A stretch of DNA of 64,000 bases from CAZOEL01 sp964578835 (GCA_964578835.1 CAZOEL010000002.1:1-64000), one strand, 5' to 3'. Shown: positions 25,444 through 35,156, counted from the first letter of the stretch. Numbers and translations: made by a program. Notes: generated by a model not told the origin, from the letters alone.

Positions 25444-27414
25444 ATGATGTCGCTCTTTAAAGATCCGATATTGTTTGCGGCGGCCCTGGGCACGACCCTG
25501 CCGTTGCTGTCGATGGCGACGATTTTCATCTTTACGCGCCACAATCAGCGTCTCTCGTGCACGATTTCCATCAGCGCCGTCAGCACATCGCTACTTTGCG
25601 CATTGTTCCTTCTGACGTCGCTCTTCAATGCCGGAGCGCCGGTTCAATACCAGTTCCCATGGCTGATCGCCGATGACATGGTGATTACCTTCGGGTATCT
25701 GCTCGACCCGCTCAGCCTGCTCATGCTCACGATCGTTGCTGTGATCAGCTTCCTTGTTCAGGTTTACTCCATGGGATACATGGCGGGAGACCCGGGCTTC
25801 AGCCGATACTACGCATGCCAGTCGCTTTTCGCCTGGGCCATGATGAGCATGGTGGTGGCGCCGAGCATGTTGCAGCTTTTCATATATTGGGAGCTTGTCG
25901 GCCTTGCGTCTTATCTGCTCATCGGCTTCTACTATGAGAAGTGGAGCGCATCTCAGGCGGGTAAGAAGGCTTTTGTCATGACCCGCTTTGCGGACGTGGG
26001 GTTCTTCCTTGGGCTTATCATCCTCCTACTCGGCTTCGGCACGCTCGACATCCTCAAACTGAACGAAGCCGCCGCAACCAACAACATACCGACTTATCTG
26101 GTTACGATATCGGGCTTGTTGATATTCTGCGGCGTTATGGGAAAGAGCGCCCAGTTTCCGCTCCTGACATGGTTGCCCGACGCCATGGAAGGTCCCACCC
26201 CGGTTAGCGCTCTGCTCCACTCCGCTACAATGGTCGCAGCCGGCGTGTACATGTTCAGCAGGATATTTCCTTTCTTCTCGGTTTCAGCGGATGCGATGAC
26301 GATTGCGCTGGCGATTGGCACGATCACTATGCTGCTGGCGTCCACGATGGCCATGGCGACTTACGACTTGAAACAGGTCTGGGCCTATTCGACGGTGAGC
26401 CAGCTTGGGTTCATGGTGATGTGTCTGGCTTCAGGCGGCTACTTCGCCGGGGTCTTTCATCTTACGACTCATGCCGGCTTCAAAGCGCTGCTCTTCCTTT
26501 GCTCAGGCATTTTCATTCACGAATACCACACGAACGATTTCAGAGTCATCGGCAAGCACGGAGGAAAAAGCCTCACCATACCGATGGCCTGCATGACCAT
26601 TGGCGCGCTGGCGCTTTCGGGCATCTTCCCGTTTTCCGGATTTTTCAGCAAGGAAGCCGTACTGGGCGTTCTGGCCTCGCACCCGAATAAAATTTGGCTT
26701 GCGGCCGGCTTGCTCGGCGCCTTGATGACGGCCTACTACACGTTCAGGCTCATTTTCTTCATGCTCTTCCCGAAAGGCGGCGTGTCGCATCATGAAGGCC
26801 ATCATGAGGAAAGTCACGGGCATGGCCATGGACACGATGAGCACGAAGGCGAGCACCATGGCTATGTTTTCTGGAGTATGGCCGTTCCAGTGATGGTGTT
26901 GGCCACCGTTACCCTGATACTCGGTTTTTCACAGTCGTCGCTCGAGCATTTCCTTACCGGGCAGGGCGTTGCTTCTCACGCCGCCGCTCATGTCGGAAAC
27001 GTGCATCCGGCATCCGCCGATCAAGGTCACGGAAGCGGGCATTACATGCTTCTCATTACTGCTGTAAGCCTTGCTGTCGGCGGTATAGCCTTGGCATGGT
27101 TCGAGTTTGGCCGGAAGGGCTCTGAGCAGGAGGGATTCCTTAAAAAATTCCCTGCGGTCGAAAACCTTTTCGCACGAAGATGGTTCATGGACGACTTCCT
27201 CCGCAAATCGCTGGATAGCGTCGTCTATTCGGGATTCACGAACCTTTTTACTCGCAATGACAGGCGCATCATCGATGGCGGCATTGACGGCATCTGCAAC
27301 TTCACCATCGGTAGCGGCCGACTCTTCAGCTTCATGCAATCCGGCATGCTGCAGCACAATTTGCTCATAATGGTTGTTTGCGTGGGGTTGGTGGTTTTGT
27401 ACTTCCTCATTTGA
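25444..27414 (+). CDS. nuoL: NADH dehydrogenase subunit L (with His-rich loop)
   Basis: A 656-residue antiporter-like proton pump with the long C-terminal lateral helix. Family blocks are FIYWELVGLASYLLIGFYY, LTWLPDAMEGPTPVSALLHS and LFLCSGIFIHEYHTNDFR. Between helices there are two hydrophilic loops rich in His, Glu and Gly: about residues 447-475 (SHHEGHHEESHGHGHGHDEH and on) and about 510-534. These could bind metal or only buffer; E. coli NuoL lacks them. The start is one of two adjacent ATG codons (25444 or 25447). Confidence 0.95.
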   Translation: MMSLFKDPILFAAALGTTLPLLSMATIFIFTRHNQRLSCTISISAVSTSLLCALFLLTSLFNAGAPVQYQFPWLIADDMVITFGYLLDPLSLLMLTIVAVISFLVQVYSMGYMAGDPGFSRYYACQSLFAWAMMSMVVAPSMLQLFIYWELVGLASYLLIGFYYEKWSASQAGKKAFVMTRFADVGFFLGLIILLLGFGTLDILKLNEAAATNNIPTYLVTISGLLIFCGVMGKSAQFPLLTWLPDAMEGPTPVSALLHSATMVAAGVYMFSRIFPFFSVSADAMTIALAIGTITMLLASTMAMATYDLKQVWAYSTVSQLGFMVMCLASGGYFAGVFHLTTHAGFKALLFLCSGIFIHEYHTNDFRVIGKHGGKSLTIPMACMTIGALALSGIFPFSGFFSKEAVLGVLASHPNKIWLAAGLLGALMTAYYTFRLIFFMLFPKGGVSHHEGHHEESHGHGHGHDEHEGEHHGYVFWSMAVPVMVLATVTLILGFSQSSLEHFLTGQGVASHAAAHVGNVHPASADQGHGSGHYMLLITAVSLAVGGIALAWFEFGRKGSEQEGFLKKFPAVENLFARRWFMDDFLRKSLDSVVYSGFTNLFTRNDRRIIDGGIDGICNFTIGSGRLFSFMQSGMLQHNLLIMVVCVGLVVLYFLI

Positions 27415-27491
27415 TAGATGGTTGGCGGTAAAAGGCGTTGGTCAGGTTAAACCGAAGATAAACCATTTAAGAGTAGCGGACGGGCTTGCTT

Positions 27492-28967
27492 ATGACTTCA
27501 ATGGAAATGGCTCAGTTTCCCATTCTGACAGCGATCTTGATGTCTACGATCGTCGGCTTGCTGGTCATCATATTTATTCCGGATGATCGCCCCAAACTTG
27601 TGAAACAAGTCAGCCTATTTTTTGCCGGAATAGGGCTTTTGCTCTCTCTCTGGCTATACCACTCCTTTGATCCTCAAAAGGGTGGACTGCAGTTTGTCGA
27701 ACGCATCCTATGGGTGAAAAGTCTTGGAATTTACTGGTTCCAGGCGGCGGATGGAATCAATGTGCCGATGATTCTTCTCACCGCAATCGTGCTTTTCACC
27801 GGCATCTGGACCATGTGGGACCTGGAAGTGAGGGTGAAGGAGTTTTTCGCCTTCATGTTCCTGCTGGTCGCGGGCGTGTATGGCGTGTTCATGTCGATGG
27901 ATCTGTTCTGGATCTTCGTCTGGTACGACGTTTCTCTCTTCCCGATGTACCCGCTGATCGCGATATGGGGCGGGACGAGAAAAGAGTATGGCGGCATGAA
28001 GCTCACTCTCTACCTCCTCGCGGGCAGCGCTCTCATTCTTCCCGGCATCATCTACCTGTGGGTGCAGGGAGGCTCTCAAACTTTCGATCTGTTTGAGCTC
28101 CAGAGAATAGGCTTCAGTCCGCAGGTGCAAAAGATTGCCTTCGTGATGCTCTATCTCGGCTTCGGAATCCTCGCGGGCGTCTGGCCGTTCCATACATGGT
28201 CGCCGGTCGGACACGTTGCGGCTCCGACTGCGGTCAGTATGATCCACGCGGGCGTTCTCATGAAGCTCGGCGCCTATGGAATCATCCGCCTCGGTATGAC
28301 CCTCTGCCCGGAGGGGCTCGCATATTGGGCCGATTTCATGGCGGTCCTGGCCACGATCGGAATTGTCTACGGCGCGTTTGTCGGCCTGGCTCAGACGGAC
28401 CTCAAGTATGTCATCGGCTATTCGAGCGTTTCCCACATGGGAATCGTCGGCCTGGGCCTTTCGACCATGACCGTCAACGGCATAAACGGCGCGGTGTTCC
28501 AGATGTTCGCGCATGGCGCCATGACGGCTCTCTTCTTCTCGGCTGTCGGATATATATATGATAGAACGCACACCAAAATGATTCCGGATCTGGGGGGCCT
28601 TTCCAAAACGATGCCCGTCGCATCAGCCTTCTTCATCATTGCGGCCTTCGCCGGCATCGGCGTGCCGTTCATGGCCAGTTTCTGGGCCGAGCTGCTCGTC
28701 TTCATCTCCGCCGTCAAGACATATCCGGTAAGGGGCATCCTGGCTGTCTTCGGACTGGTTCTAAGCGCTCTTTTCATGCTCCGGGTCGTTCAGAAGACCT
28801 TTTACGGAGAAAGAAACGAAAGGTGGGCGCACATACCCGATGTTCCGATTGCTCTTGCAGTGCCGCGTATAATTTTGGTTGGCGTGATCCTCTTCTTTGG
28901 AATGTTCCCGAGGGTCATTTTGGACGTAATTCAAAGTGCGGTTATTCCGTTTGTAGCCAGCCTGTAG
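27492..28967 (+). CDS. nuoM: NADH dehydrogenase subunit M
   Basis: A 491-residue antiporter-like proton pump of the membrane arm. Typical blocks are FWIFVWYDVSLFPMYPLIAIWGG (membrane Glu/Asp region), HTWSPVGHVAAPTAVSMIHA, LMKLGAYGIIRLGM and the key-Lys region. ATG 27492 is chosen over a TTG two codons upstream; no strong ribosome binding site is visible. It is 77 bp after nuoL. Confidence 0.94.
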   Translation: MTSMEMAQFPILTAILMSTIVGLLVIIFIPDDRPKLVKQVSLFFAGIGLLLSLWLYHSFDPQKGGLQFVERILWVKSLGIYWFQAADGINVPMILLTAIVLFTGIWTMWDLEVRVKEFFAFMFLLVAGVYGVFMSMDLFWIFVWYDVSLFPMYPLIAIWGGTRKEYGGMKLTLYLLAGSALILPGIIYLWVQGGSQTFDLFELQRIGFSPQVQKIAFVMLYLGFGILAGVWPFHTWSPVGHVAAPTAVSMIHAGVLMKLGAYGIIRLGMTLCPEGLAYWADFMAVLATIGIVYGAFVGLAQTDLKYVIGYSSVSHMGIVGLGLSTMTVNGINGAVFQMFAHGAMTALFFSAVGYIYDRTHTKMIPDLGGLSKTMPVASAFFIIAAFAGIGVPFMASFWAELLVFISAVKTYPVRGILAVFGLVLSALFMLRVVQKTFYGERNERWAHIPDVPIALAVPRIILVGVILFFGMFPRVILDVIQSAVIPFVASL

Positions 28968-28991
28968 AATGAGTGAGGGGAAGAAATAGCC

Positions 28992-30413
28992 ATGGATAAA
29001 TGGGTTCTTTTTGCTCCCGAGTTAAGCTTCGTAATAATGGCGGTAGTGATGTTCGCCCTGTCGCTGAGCAAGAGATCTGCGCCCGCCAAGCTCTATACCT
29101 GGGCGATGATCCTCTCCGCTATCGCCCTGATGGTGACGGTGGTGTCCGCAAGACAAACCGGAATGCTCTTTTTCGATGCATACCGGGTCGATCTTTTCAG
29201 CCAGGTGTTCAAAGTCCTTCTGGCTGTCGGCACCTTCTGGGTTATTTTCTCGTGCAGCGAGCTCAAGGGCATAGACGAGAGGCACCACGGGGAGTTTTAC
29301 CTTTTCATCTCCGTCTGCACCCTTGCGATGATGATGCTGGTCAGCGCGGTGGAACTCTTGACTATCTATGTTTCCATCGAGCTTTCCTCCTATTCTCTGT
29401 TCCTGTTGGTTTCGATGAGAAAGAAAGAGGCCAAGTACGCAGAAACCGGAGTCAAGTACTTCATGGTCGGCGTTACGGCATCCGCTTTCATGCTGTTTGG
29501 AATCAGCTACATATTTGGCGTTACTCACACCACTTACGTAGCGGGAATCATAAAGATCCTTCCCGGCGTGATCGACCAGCCCGCTGCGGTGATCGGGCTT
29601 GTGCTCGCGCTCTCGGGATTTTTCTTCAAGCAAGCGCTTTTCCCATTCCATATATGGGCGCCCGATGTATACGAAGGCGCGGCCAACCAGGTAACCACCT
29701 ATATTGGAACGGCCTCGAAGATGGCGGCCGCCGCGCTGGTCATCAGGTTCGTCGGCTTCTCTGCGGGGGAGAGCGCGATCTTCATCAAAGTTCTGGTGGC
29801 GTTGTCTGTGCTTTCGATGACTTTCGGAAATTTGGTCGCCATCATCCAGAAGGATATCAAGCGGCTTCTCGCTTACTCGAGCATCGCTCATGCCGGTTAT
29901 ATGCTGATTGGAATCCTCAGCGTGAGCGAGCGAGGGTTTGCGAGCGCGATTTACTACGCTCTGGCTTACCTGGTGATGGGCTTTTCCTGCTTTTTCGTCA
30001 TCCTCAAGATTGCTGATGACGGAAGGAACCTGCAAATAAAGGAGCTGGCCGGACTTCACAAGCGGTCGCCCCTGCTCGCCATGACCTTCATGCTTGCTCT
30101 TTTCGGACTGGCCGGAATTCCGCCGACGGTCGGCTTTACCGGCAAGTTTCTCGTGTTTGCCGCGGCTTTGGAAAAGGGGTATCTGCTCCTTGTTATCATC
30201 GGCATGATCAACGCCACCATATCCCTTTACTACTATCTGATCGTCATAAAGGCCGCTTATCTCTTGGAGCCCGTGCGTCCCTATCCGCCGATAAAGGTGG
30301 ATGCCTGGACGCGCTACCTGAGTATCCTTCTGGTTGTTTTGATGGTCTACTTGGGAATTTTCCCCGATCAGTTTGTCGCCCTGACTGAAGCTGCCGCCAG
30401 GAGCCTGCAGTAG
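28992..30413 (+). CDS. nuoN: NADH dehydrogenase subunit N
   Basis: A 473-residue antiporter-like proton pump with 14 predicted helices. Blocks include YVSIELSSYSLFLLVSMRK, PFHIWAPDVYEGA, KRLLAYSSIAHAGYML and GIPPTVGFTGKF. GAGGGGAAG precedes the ATG. It closes the membrane-arm set; the next genes of the operon encode Fe-S proteins. Confidence 0.95.
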   Translation: MDKWVLFAPELSFVIMAVVMFALSLSKRSAPAKLYTWAMILSAIALMVTVVSARQTGMLFFDAYRVDLFSQVFKVLLAVGTFWVIFSCSELKGIDERHHGEFYLFISVCTLAMMMLVSAVELLTIYVSIELSSYSLFLLVSMRKKEAKYAETGVKYFMVGVTASAFMLFGISYIFGVTHTTYVAGIIKILPGVIDQPAAVIGLVLALSGFFFKQALFPFHIWAPDVYEGAANQVTTYIGTASKMAAAALVIRFVGFSAGESAIFIKVLVALSVLSMTFGNLVAIIQKDIKRLLAYSSIAHAGYMLIGILSVSERGFASAIYYALAYLVMGFSCFFVILKIADDGRNLQIKELAGLHKRSPLLAMTFMLALFGLAGIPPTVGFTGKFLVFAAALEKGYLLLVIIGMINATISLYYYLIVIKAAYLLEPVRPYPPIKVDAWTRYLSILLVVLMVYLGIFPDQFVALTEAAARSLQ

Positions 30414-30486
30414 GCCGATGGCCATGGAATGAGTAGAGATAAGTTGAGATTGGTTTGGCCTCCAAAGTCGCAGCATTGGCTGATGG

Positions 30487-31401
30487 ATGAAAAGGCCAAT
30501 GTGTGAGCACTTGAAAGAGAGCGAAAGAAAAGCCATGATGGGACTACTAAAAGAATTTACACAAGACATTCAAAGCAAGGCTTGGCTGCCTTTCGGTAAG
30601 AAGGACCCCGAGCCTCAAATCCACACACCACTGGATGTGGAAAAGGAAAAGAAAGCAAAAAGCTTTTGTGATCCTTCTTCCAAAGAACCCTGTCTTACGG
30701 TCTGCGCTCCGAAAAAAGGTTGTGAGTGCGGTTGCGCCGAGATAAGGGAGTCCTTGAAAAATGAGCTGGCGCTGGCTCAGCTTGAGATCACCCCTGCCGA
30801 CGCGAAAGTCGGGTGTGATGGAAAGTGTAAGAATGGACCCTTCGTAGGATTTCCTCAGAAAGGGTTCTTCTACATCAACGTGCGCCCTGACGATGTTCCC
30901 CTGATAGTTAATGAGACGATCAAAAGAGGACGGCTCTTACACCATCTTCTGTCGATAGATCCTGATCGTTCTTATCGCAGCGACCTTTTCTTCGATAAAC
31001 AAACCGGCCTGCTTGCCGGTATTCATGACCATGTGTGCATGGTCGAGGCTGCGAAATATTTCCTTGATTTTGAAGAGGGGCTGTCCTGTGGGAAATGCGT
31101 GCCTTGCAGAATTGGGATGAAGAGAATGCAGGAAAGCATTGACCGCATAGTTACCGGCAAGGGGACAAGTGAGGATCTCGAGCAGATCCGATCTCTGTGC
31201 GAAACGATGCTGACCACTCCGCATTGTGATTTCGCCATGGCGAGCAGCAAGCCCGTTCTCAGCGCCATGAAATACTTCATGGATGAATTCAAGGCGCACA
31301 TAGAGAATCAGGAGTGTCCTGCCGGAGTATGTAAAGACCTAGTCGAAATACAGAGAAAGAGAGCGGTCAGGCAAAGGCTTAGCGGCAAGAAGAAGAAATA
31401 G
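30487..31401 (+). CDS. NuoF-like Fe-S protein lacking the flavin/NADH core
   Basis: A 304-residue protein made of the two ends of a NuoF. A thioredoxin-like region with Cys-rich segments (CLTVCAPKKGCECGC, GCDGKCKNGP; about 60-150) is followed by the NuoF N3-cluster domain (VCMVEAAKYFLDFEEG, SCGKCVPCRIGMKRM, SSKPVLSAMKYF; about 185-285). The roughly 300 residues between them in nuoF (GRGGGGFPAG FMN/NADH site and SLBB) are absent. It has no frameshift and normal codon use, so the deletion seems functional. It lies between nuoN and nuoG. I infer an electron-entry or adapter role for a donor other than NADH. ATG 30535 is an alternative start. Confidence 0.75.
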   Translation: MKRPMCEHLKESERKAMMGLLKEFTQDIQSKAWLPFGKKDPEPQIHTPLDVEKEKKAKSFCDPSSKEPCLTVCAPKKGCECGCAEIRESLKNELALAQLEITPADAKVGCDGKCKNGPFVGFPQKGFFYINVRPDDVPLIVNETIKRGRLLHHLLSIDPDRSYRSDLFFDKQTGLLAGIHDHVCMVEAAKYFLDFEEGLSCGKCVPCRIGMKRMQESIDRIVTGKGTSEDLEQIRSLCETMLTTPHCDFAMASSKPVLSAMKYFMDEFKAHIENQECPAGVCKDLVEIQRKRAVRQRLSGKKKK

Positions 31402-31471
31402 CCGTCGGACAGGAAAGCGGGCTCTGGAAGATCTAAAAGCTATGAAGAAATAGTCAAAGGAATAATTCACT

Positions 31472-33790
31472 ATGGCAAAAGTCACACTTAAGATCAATGG
31501 TCAAGATGTTGAAGTCGAGAAGGGGACTACGATCCTAGATGCTGCAAAACAGGTGGGCGTCTATATCCCGACCCTTTGCTATCATCCGTACTTGCCTTTG
31601 GAAGAGGCGTGCAGGATCTGCGTCGTAGAGGAAATGCGAAGCGGATGGTCCACTCTGGTGGCCGCCTGCGTCTACCCGGTTAGGAACGGCATGGTCATTG
31701 AGACAGATTCCGAGATGGTGCTCGATTCGAGAAAGACCATCATGGAGCTTCTTCTTTCAAACCATCCGAATGACTGTATGACATGCTACGCCGCCGGAGA
31801 GTGCGAGCTCCAGGACATGGCGCATCTCTACAAGGTCAAAGGCGTCGCATATGAAGGCGAAATGTCCAAGCACGAAGTGGACACCGACCCCAATCCCCAT
31901 CTGCACATCGACATGAACAAATGTATCTTGTGCCGTCGATGCATAAGGGCCTGCCATGACGTCGAAGGGGCCGACATCTGGACGAAGGTCGGGAGAGGCT
32001 TCCATCAGAGGATCGCAACTGCGTTCGATCTTCCTCTGGAAGAGGCGGGTTGCGAGTTCTGCGGTCACTGCGCCGACTTCTGTCCCGTTGACGCTATCGG
32101 CTTCAGAGCCGGAAGGGGGCAAGTGCGCTCCTGGCAGCTCAGGAATACCTCTACCGTCTGCCTGCAGTGCTCCTCCGGGTGCCGCGCAGAATACGACACG
32201 AACGGCGACAAAGTCGTTCGCGTAAGGGGCGACTTCAACTCGGCTGCAAACGTTGGCGCGCTTTGTAAAGTAGGCAGGTTCAATTTCGATTTCATAAACA
32301 CTCCCGAGAGACTGACCAGCGCAGCGCTGAAGAACCAGCAGGGACAGCTCGACAGTTGCGCGGTCTCTGAGGCGCTGGAGACGGCGGCAACGGCTCTCGG
32401 ACGCGTAAGGGACGCTAGTGGAGGTTCGGCTATTGGCGTGATCTGCGGCGGAATGCTCACCAACGAAGAGTATTACATGGCGCAGAAGCTTGCGAGAGGC
32501 GCACTCGGCGCCAACAACATCGATAACGTAGGCGGCCCCTGGCAGCAGGCGGCTTATGAAGGCCTCTCGAACAGCCTCGGGCTGGGCGCGATGACCAACA
32601 CTCTGGCTGACATCGCCAAAGCGGCGTCCGTCCTGGTTCTCGGGTCAAACACCCTGGAAAAGCACGCCATCGCCGCTCTGCGCGCAAGAAAGGCCGCAAG
32701 GGAAGGCGCGCCTCTCATCGTCGCTCACCCGGATCAGGTTCCTCTGACCAAGACCGCGACAGCGCATCTGCCGATCAAGGCGGGCAGCGAGGATTCCCTT
32801 GTGCTCGGCTTTATCAAAACCATCATGGATGAAGAAATCTACGATAAGGATTTCGTAGAAAACCATACGCAGGATTTTCAGAAGCTGGTCAAGAGCCTCG
32901 AGAAGGTGACAATGGCCGACGTGGCTGAGAAGACCGGGGTCTCAGAGGCTGCAATTCAGGAGGCGGCTCGCCTGTATGCCTCCAAGAAGCCTGCCTGCCT
33001 CGTCTATGGCATCGATCTGCAGACCTCCCCTGCAAGTGAGTCCTTCTACAGGATGTGCTGCGCTCTACAGATGATTCTCGGCTCCATTGGAGTTGAGGGC
33101 GGCGGCGTCAACGTCATGGGCGCGACCGGCAATGCTCAAGGCGCAGCAGACTTCGGCGCCTTGCCGAAATACATAACCGGCTACCGATCGGCGACGTCCG
33201 CTACGAGCAGAAAAGCAGCCGCAAAAGTCTGGGGCGTAGAACCGGCCGACAAGCCAGGATTGGCATGGCCGGAAATGTTCGCCGCAGCGGAAAAAGGCGA
33301 GATCAAAGCGCTGTACCTCATTGGCGTCAATCCCTTCGAGCTGGGTTTGCCCAAGGATAAAGTGCTGGCGGCTTTGAGTAAGCTGGAGCTTCTTATTGTT
33401 GAAGACAGCGTGAAGACCGAAGCCTGCGATCTTGCTCATGTGGTTCTGCCTGCCGGCTCCTTTGTCGAAAAGGAAGGCACCGCTACCAACTGTGAGAGAC
33501 GCGTACAGCTGATGGAGAGAGCGCTTGCGTGTCCGGGAGATGCAAAAACGGATTTTGAGCTCATCAACGGCATCCTTGCTCACCTGAATCCTCAGCTGAA
33601 GGTGGAAAGCCCGAGTGCGGCTTTTGGCGAGGCTGCCCATCTCATGGCCGATCTCGGCGCCGTAACCTATGGCGGCATCCCTGTTGAAGGAGTTCAATGG
33701 CCGGCGGACGCCTCGGGAATGGGAACGGTTCGTTTGCTCACGCCGGAAGAGGGCAAAGCTAAATTCAAGTTCTTTGCCGCAAGGCCATAA
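31472..33790 (+). CDS. nuoG: NADH dehydrogenase subunit G, formate-dehydrogenase-like
   Basis: A 772-residue subunit. An N-terminal [2Fe-2S] domain (PTLCYHPYLPLEEACRIC) is followed by the His-Cys cluster motif (DCMTCYAAGECELQDM), two ferredoxin motifs (CILCRRCIRAC, CEFCGHCADFCP), a CxxC...GALCKVGRFN cluster and a molybdopterin-oxidoreductase-like domain. The last part aligns well with formate dehydrogenase alpha chains, but the catalytic Sec/Cys position is Trp357 (NNIDNVGGPWQQAAYEGL) and the next His is Gln. It should therefore be structural and electron-carrying, not a formate dehydrogenase. It is last in the operon, after the flavin-less NuoF. Confidence 0.88.
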   Translation: MAKVTLKINGQDVEVEKGTTILDAAKQVGVYIPTLCYHPYLPLEEACRICVVEEMRSGWSTLVAACVYPVRNGMVIETDSEMVLDSRKTIMELLLSNHPNDCMTCYAAGECELQDMAHLYKVKGVAYEGEMSKHEVDTDPNPHLHIDMNKCILCRRCIRACHDVEGADIWTKVGRGFHQRIATAFDLPLEEAGCEFCGHCADFCPVDAIGFRAGRGQVRSWQLRNTSTVCLQCSSGCRAEYDTNGDKVVRVRGDFNSAANVGALCKVGRFNFDFINTPERLTSAALKNQQGQLDSCAVSEALETAATALGRVRDASGGSAIGVICGGMLTNEEYYMAQKLARGALGANNIDNVGGPWQQAAYEGLSNSLGLGAMTNTLADIAKAASVLVLGSNTLEKHAIAALRARKAAREGAPLIVAHPDQVPLTKTATAHLPIKAGSEDSLVLGFIKTIMDEEIYDKDFVENHTQDFQKLVKSLEKVTMADVAEKTGVSEAAIQEAARLYASKKPACLVYGIDLQTSPASESFYRMCCALQMILGSIGVEGGGVNVMGATGNAQGAADFGALPKYITGYRSATSATSRKAAAKVWGVEPADKPGLAWPEMFAAAEKGEIKALYLIGVNPFELGLPKDKVLAALSKLELLIVEDSVKTEACDLAHVVLPAGSFVEKEGTATNCERRVQLMERALACPGDAKTDFELINGILAHLNPQLKVESPSAAFGEAAHLMADLGAVTYGGIPVEGVQWPADASGMGTVRLLTPEEGKAKFKFFAARP

Positions 33791-33824
33791 AGCTTAAAAG
33801 CTGATTTATCACGATCGAACGACG

Positions 33825-33859
33825 AAGCCGGGTTTTCTGGAAAGGGAGCCCGGCTTTTC
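33825..33859 (+). terminator. Rho-independent terminator of the nuo operon
   Basis: AAGCCGGG (33825-33832) pairs with CCCGGCTT (33849-33856), followed by TTTTCTT. It lies 35 bp past the nuoG stop and just before the end of the convergent U32 gene, which it may also serve. Confidence 0.8.
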
Positions 33860-33869
33860 TTGTCAGGTC

Positions 33870-35156
33870 CTACCGAGGCATAGGAATTCTGATGACCTGA
33901 AGCGGAAATGTCCTGAAAGACAGCGGCAGCAGTATCCACGTATTGGGATTTGCAACATTTATCGATGTCCCATCGAGAGCCTCCATTCTGTCGATGGTGT
34001 ACAGGCGGGATGAGCCGTCAGGATTCAGAAATTCCAGCGAATCCCCGACGTAGAGGCGACTTCGGACCTCGACGCAGGTCAAATCCGCTACGGTTTGCGA
34101 TCCAATAACAGACCGATCGTCGACGTCCGAAGGTAACGGGCGAACAATGCCTGCGAGCGTATGGGACTGACGCAGAGGTTCAATGGAAGCGACATTGCAA
34201 TTGAGAGCATCGGGATCGGATGCGAAAAAACCCTTTGTGTAGGATCGATGGCTGATTCGTGAAAGATCTTCAATCAAAGGGCTCAAATCATAAGGCTCGC
34301 CGGAGGCGCGAAAGCATGCGTCAATCACGATTCGATAGGCCCTCACAACGGTGGCGAGATACAGTGCGCCTTTCATCCTGCCTTCAATCTTGAAGGCGTC
34401 GAACCCAATGGCTGCGAGCTTTGCGACTTCGTCGATGAGACAAAGATCCTTGGAGTTGAAAATATATGTTCCCTTGGAGTCTTCCAGGATAGGAAAATAT
34501 TCGCCGGGACGCTTTTCTTCGACCAGATTGTAGGACCAGCGGCATGGCTGGGTGCAAAGCCCGAGGTTGGCGCTCCGATTATTGAGCATAGCGCTGAGGA
34601 GGCATCTACCGGAATAGGAAACACACATCGCTCCATGGACGAAGACTTCAAGCTCCGCATCGCTCTCTTGCCGGATCTCTCTCAGCTCATTGTACGAAAG
34701 CTCCCGCGCGAGATTGATCCGCTTATAACCTTGGGCTTGCCAGAATTGAACGCTTAAGGTATTGGTCGTGTTAGCCTGAGTGCTGAGATGGAGCGGAATA
34801 TCGGGTGAGAGCTTCCTTGAGAGCATCAGCACGCTCGGATCGCTTGCAATAATGCCATCCACGCCAAGCTCCTGAAGGTAGCTGAGATACTGGGGGAGCG
34901 ACCGGATATCGGAGTTTCGCGCAAAGATGTTGACAGTAACGTAGATCTTCTTTCCATATTGGTGCGCTAGATGTGTTGCTTCGCTGAGCTCTTGATAATC
35001 GAGGTTTCGAGCGAACGCCCGCAGGCTGAACTGCTTGCCGCCGACATATACCGCATCAGCTCCGTAAAGAAAGGCGATACGGCATTTTTCAAGGCTTCCG
35101 CCTGGCGCAAGAAGCTCGGGCTTTTTCTGGCTCTCTACCGACAATGTGAAATTCAT
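33870..35156 (-). CDS. Peptidase U32 family protein (tRNA/rRNA hydroxylation type)
   Basis: A 428-residue U32 protein. The N-terminal part is ELLAPGGSLEKCRIAFLYGADAVYVG; the core has LHLSTQANTTNT and EVFVHGAMCVSYSGRCLLS, then the cysteines of GLCTQPCRW and FKIEGRMKG. The C-terminal half is a small beta domain (VEVRSRLYVGDSLEFLNPDG). Relatives TrhP and RlhA hydroxylate tRNA U34 or 23S rRNA C2501 with prephenate-derived factors; other U32 members are called collagenases. I cannot decide between these, but the length and single core fit TrhP better. Confidence 0.85.
   Translation of the reverse strand: MNFTLSVESQKKPELLAPGGSLEKCRIAFLYGADAVYVGGKQFSLRAFARNLDYQELSEATHLAHQYGKKIYVTVNIFARNSDIRSLPQYLSYLQELGVDGIIASDPSVLMLSRKLSPDIPLHLSTQANTTNTLSVQFWQAQGYKRINLARELSYNELREIRQESDAELEVFVHGAMCVSYSGRCLLSAMLNNRSANLGLCTQPCRWSYNLVEEKRPGEYFPILEDSKGTYIFNSKDLCLIDEVAKLAAIGFDAFKIEGRMKGALYLATVVRAYRIVIDACFRASGEPYDLSPLIEDLSRISHRSYTKGFFASDPDALNCNVASIEPLRQSHTLAGIVRPLPSDVDDRSVIGSQTVADLTCVEVRSRLYVGDSLEFLNPDGSSRLYTIDRMEALDGTSINVANPNTWILLPLSFRTFPLQVIRIPMPR

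Noticed and set aside
29022..30569. A 515-codon minus-strand frame across nuoN
   Set aside because: Antisense to a clear nuoN, and its product is highly charged and of no family.
32540..32542. A selenocysteine codon in the FDH-like NuoG
   Set aside because: The codon at the catalytic position is TGG (Trp), not TGA, and no SECIS-like hairpin was seen there.
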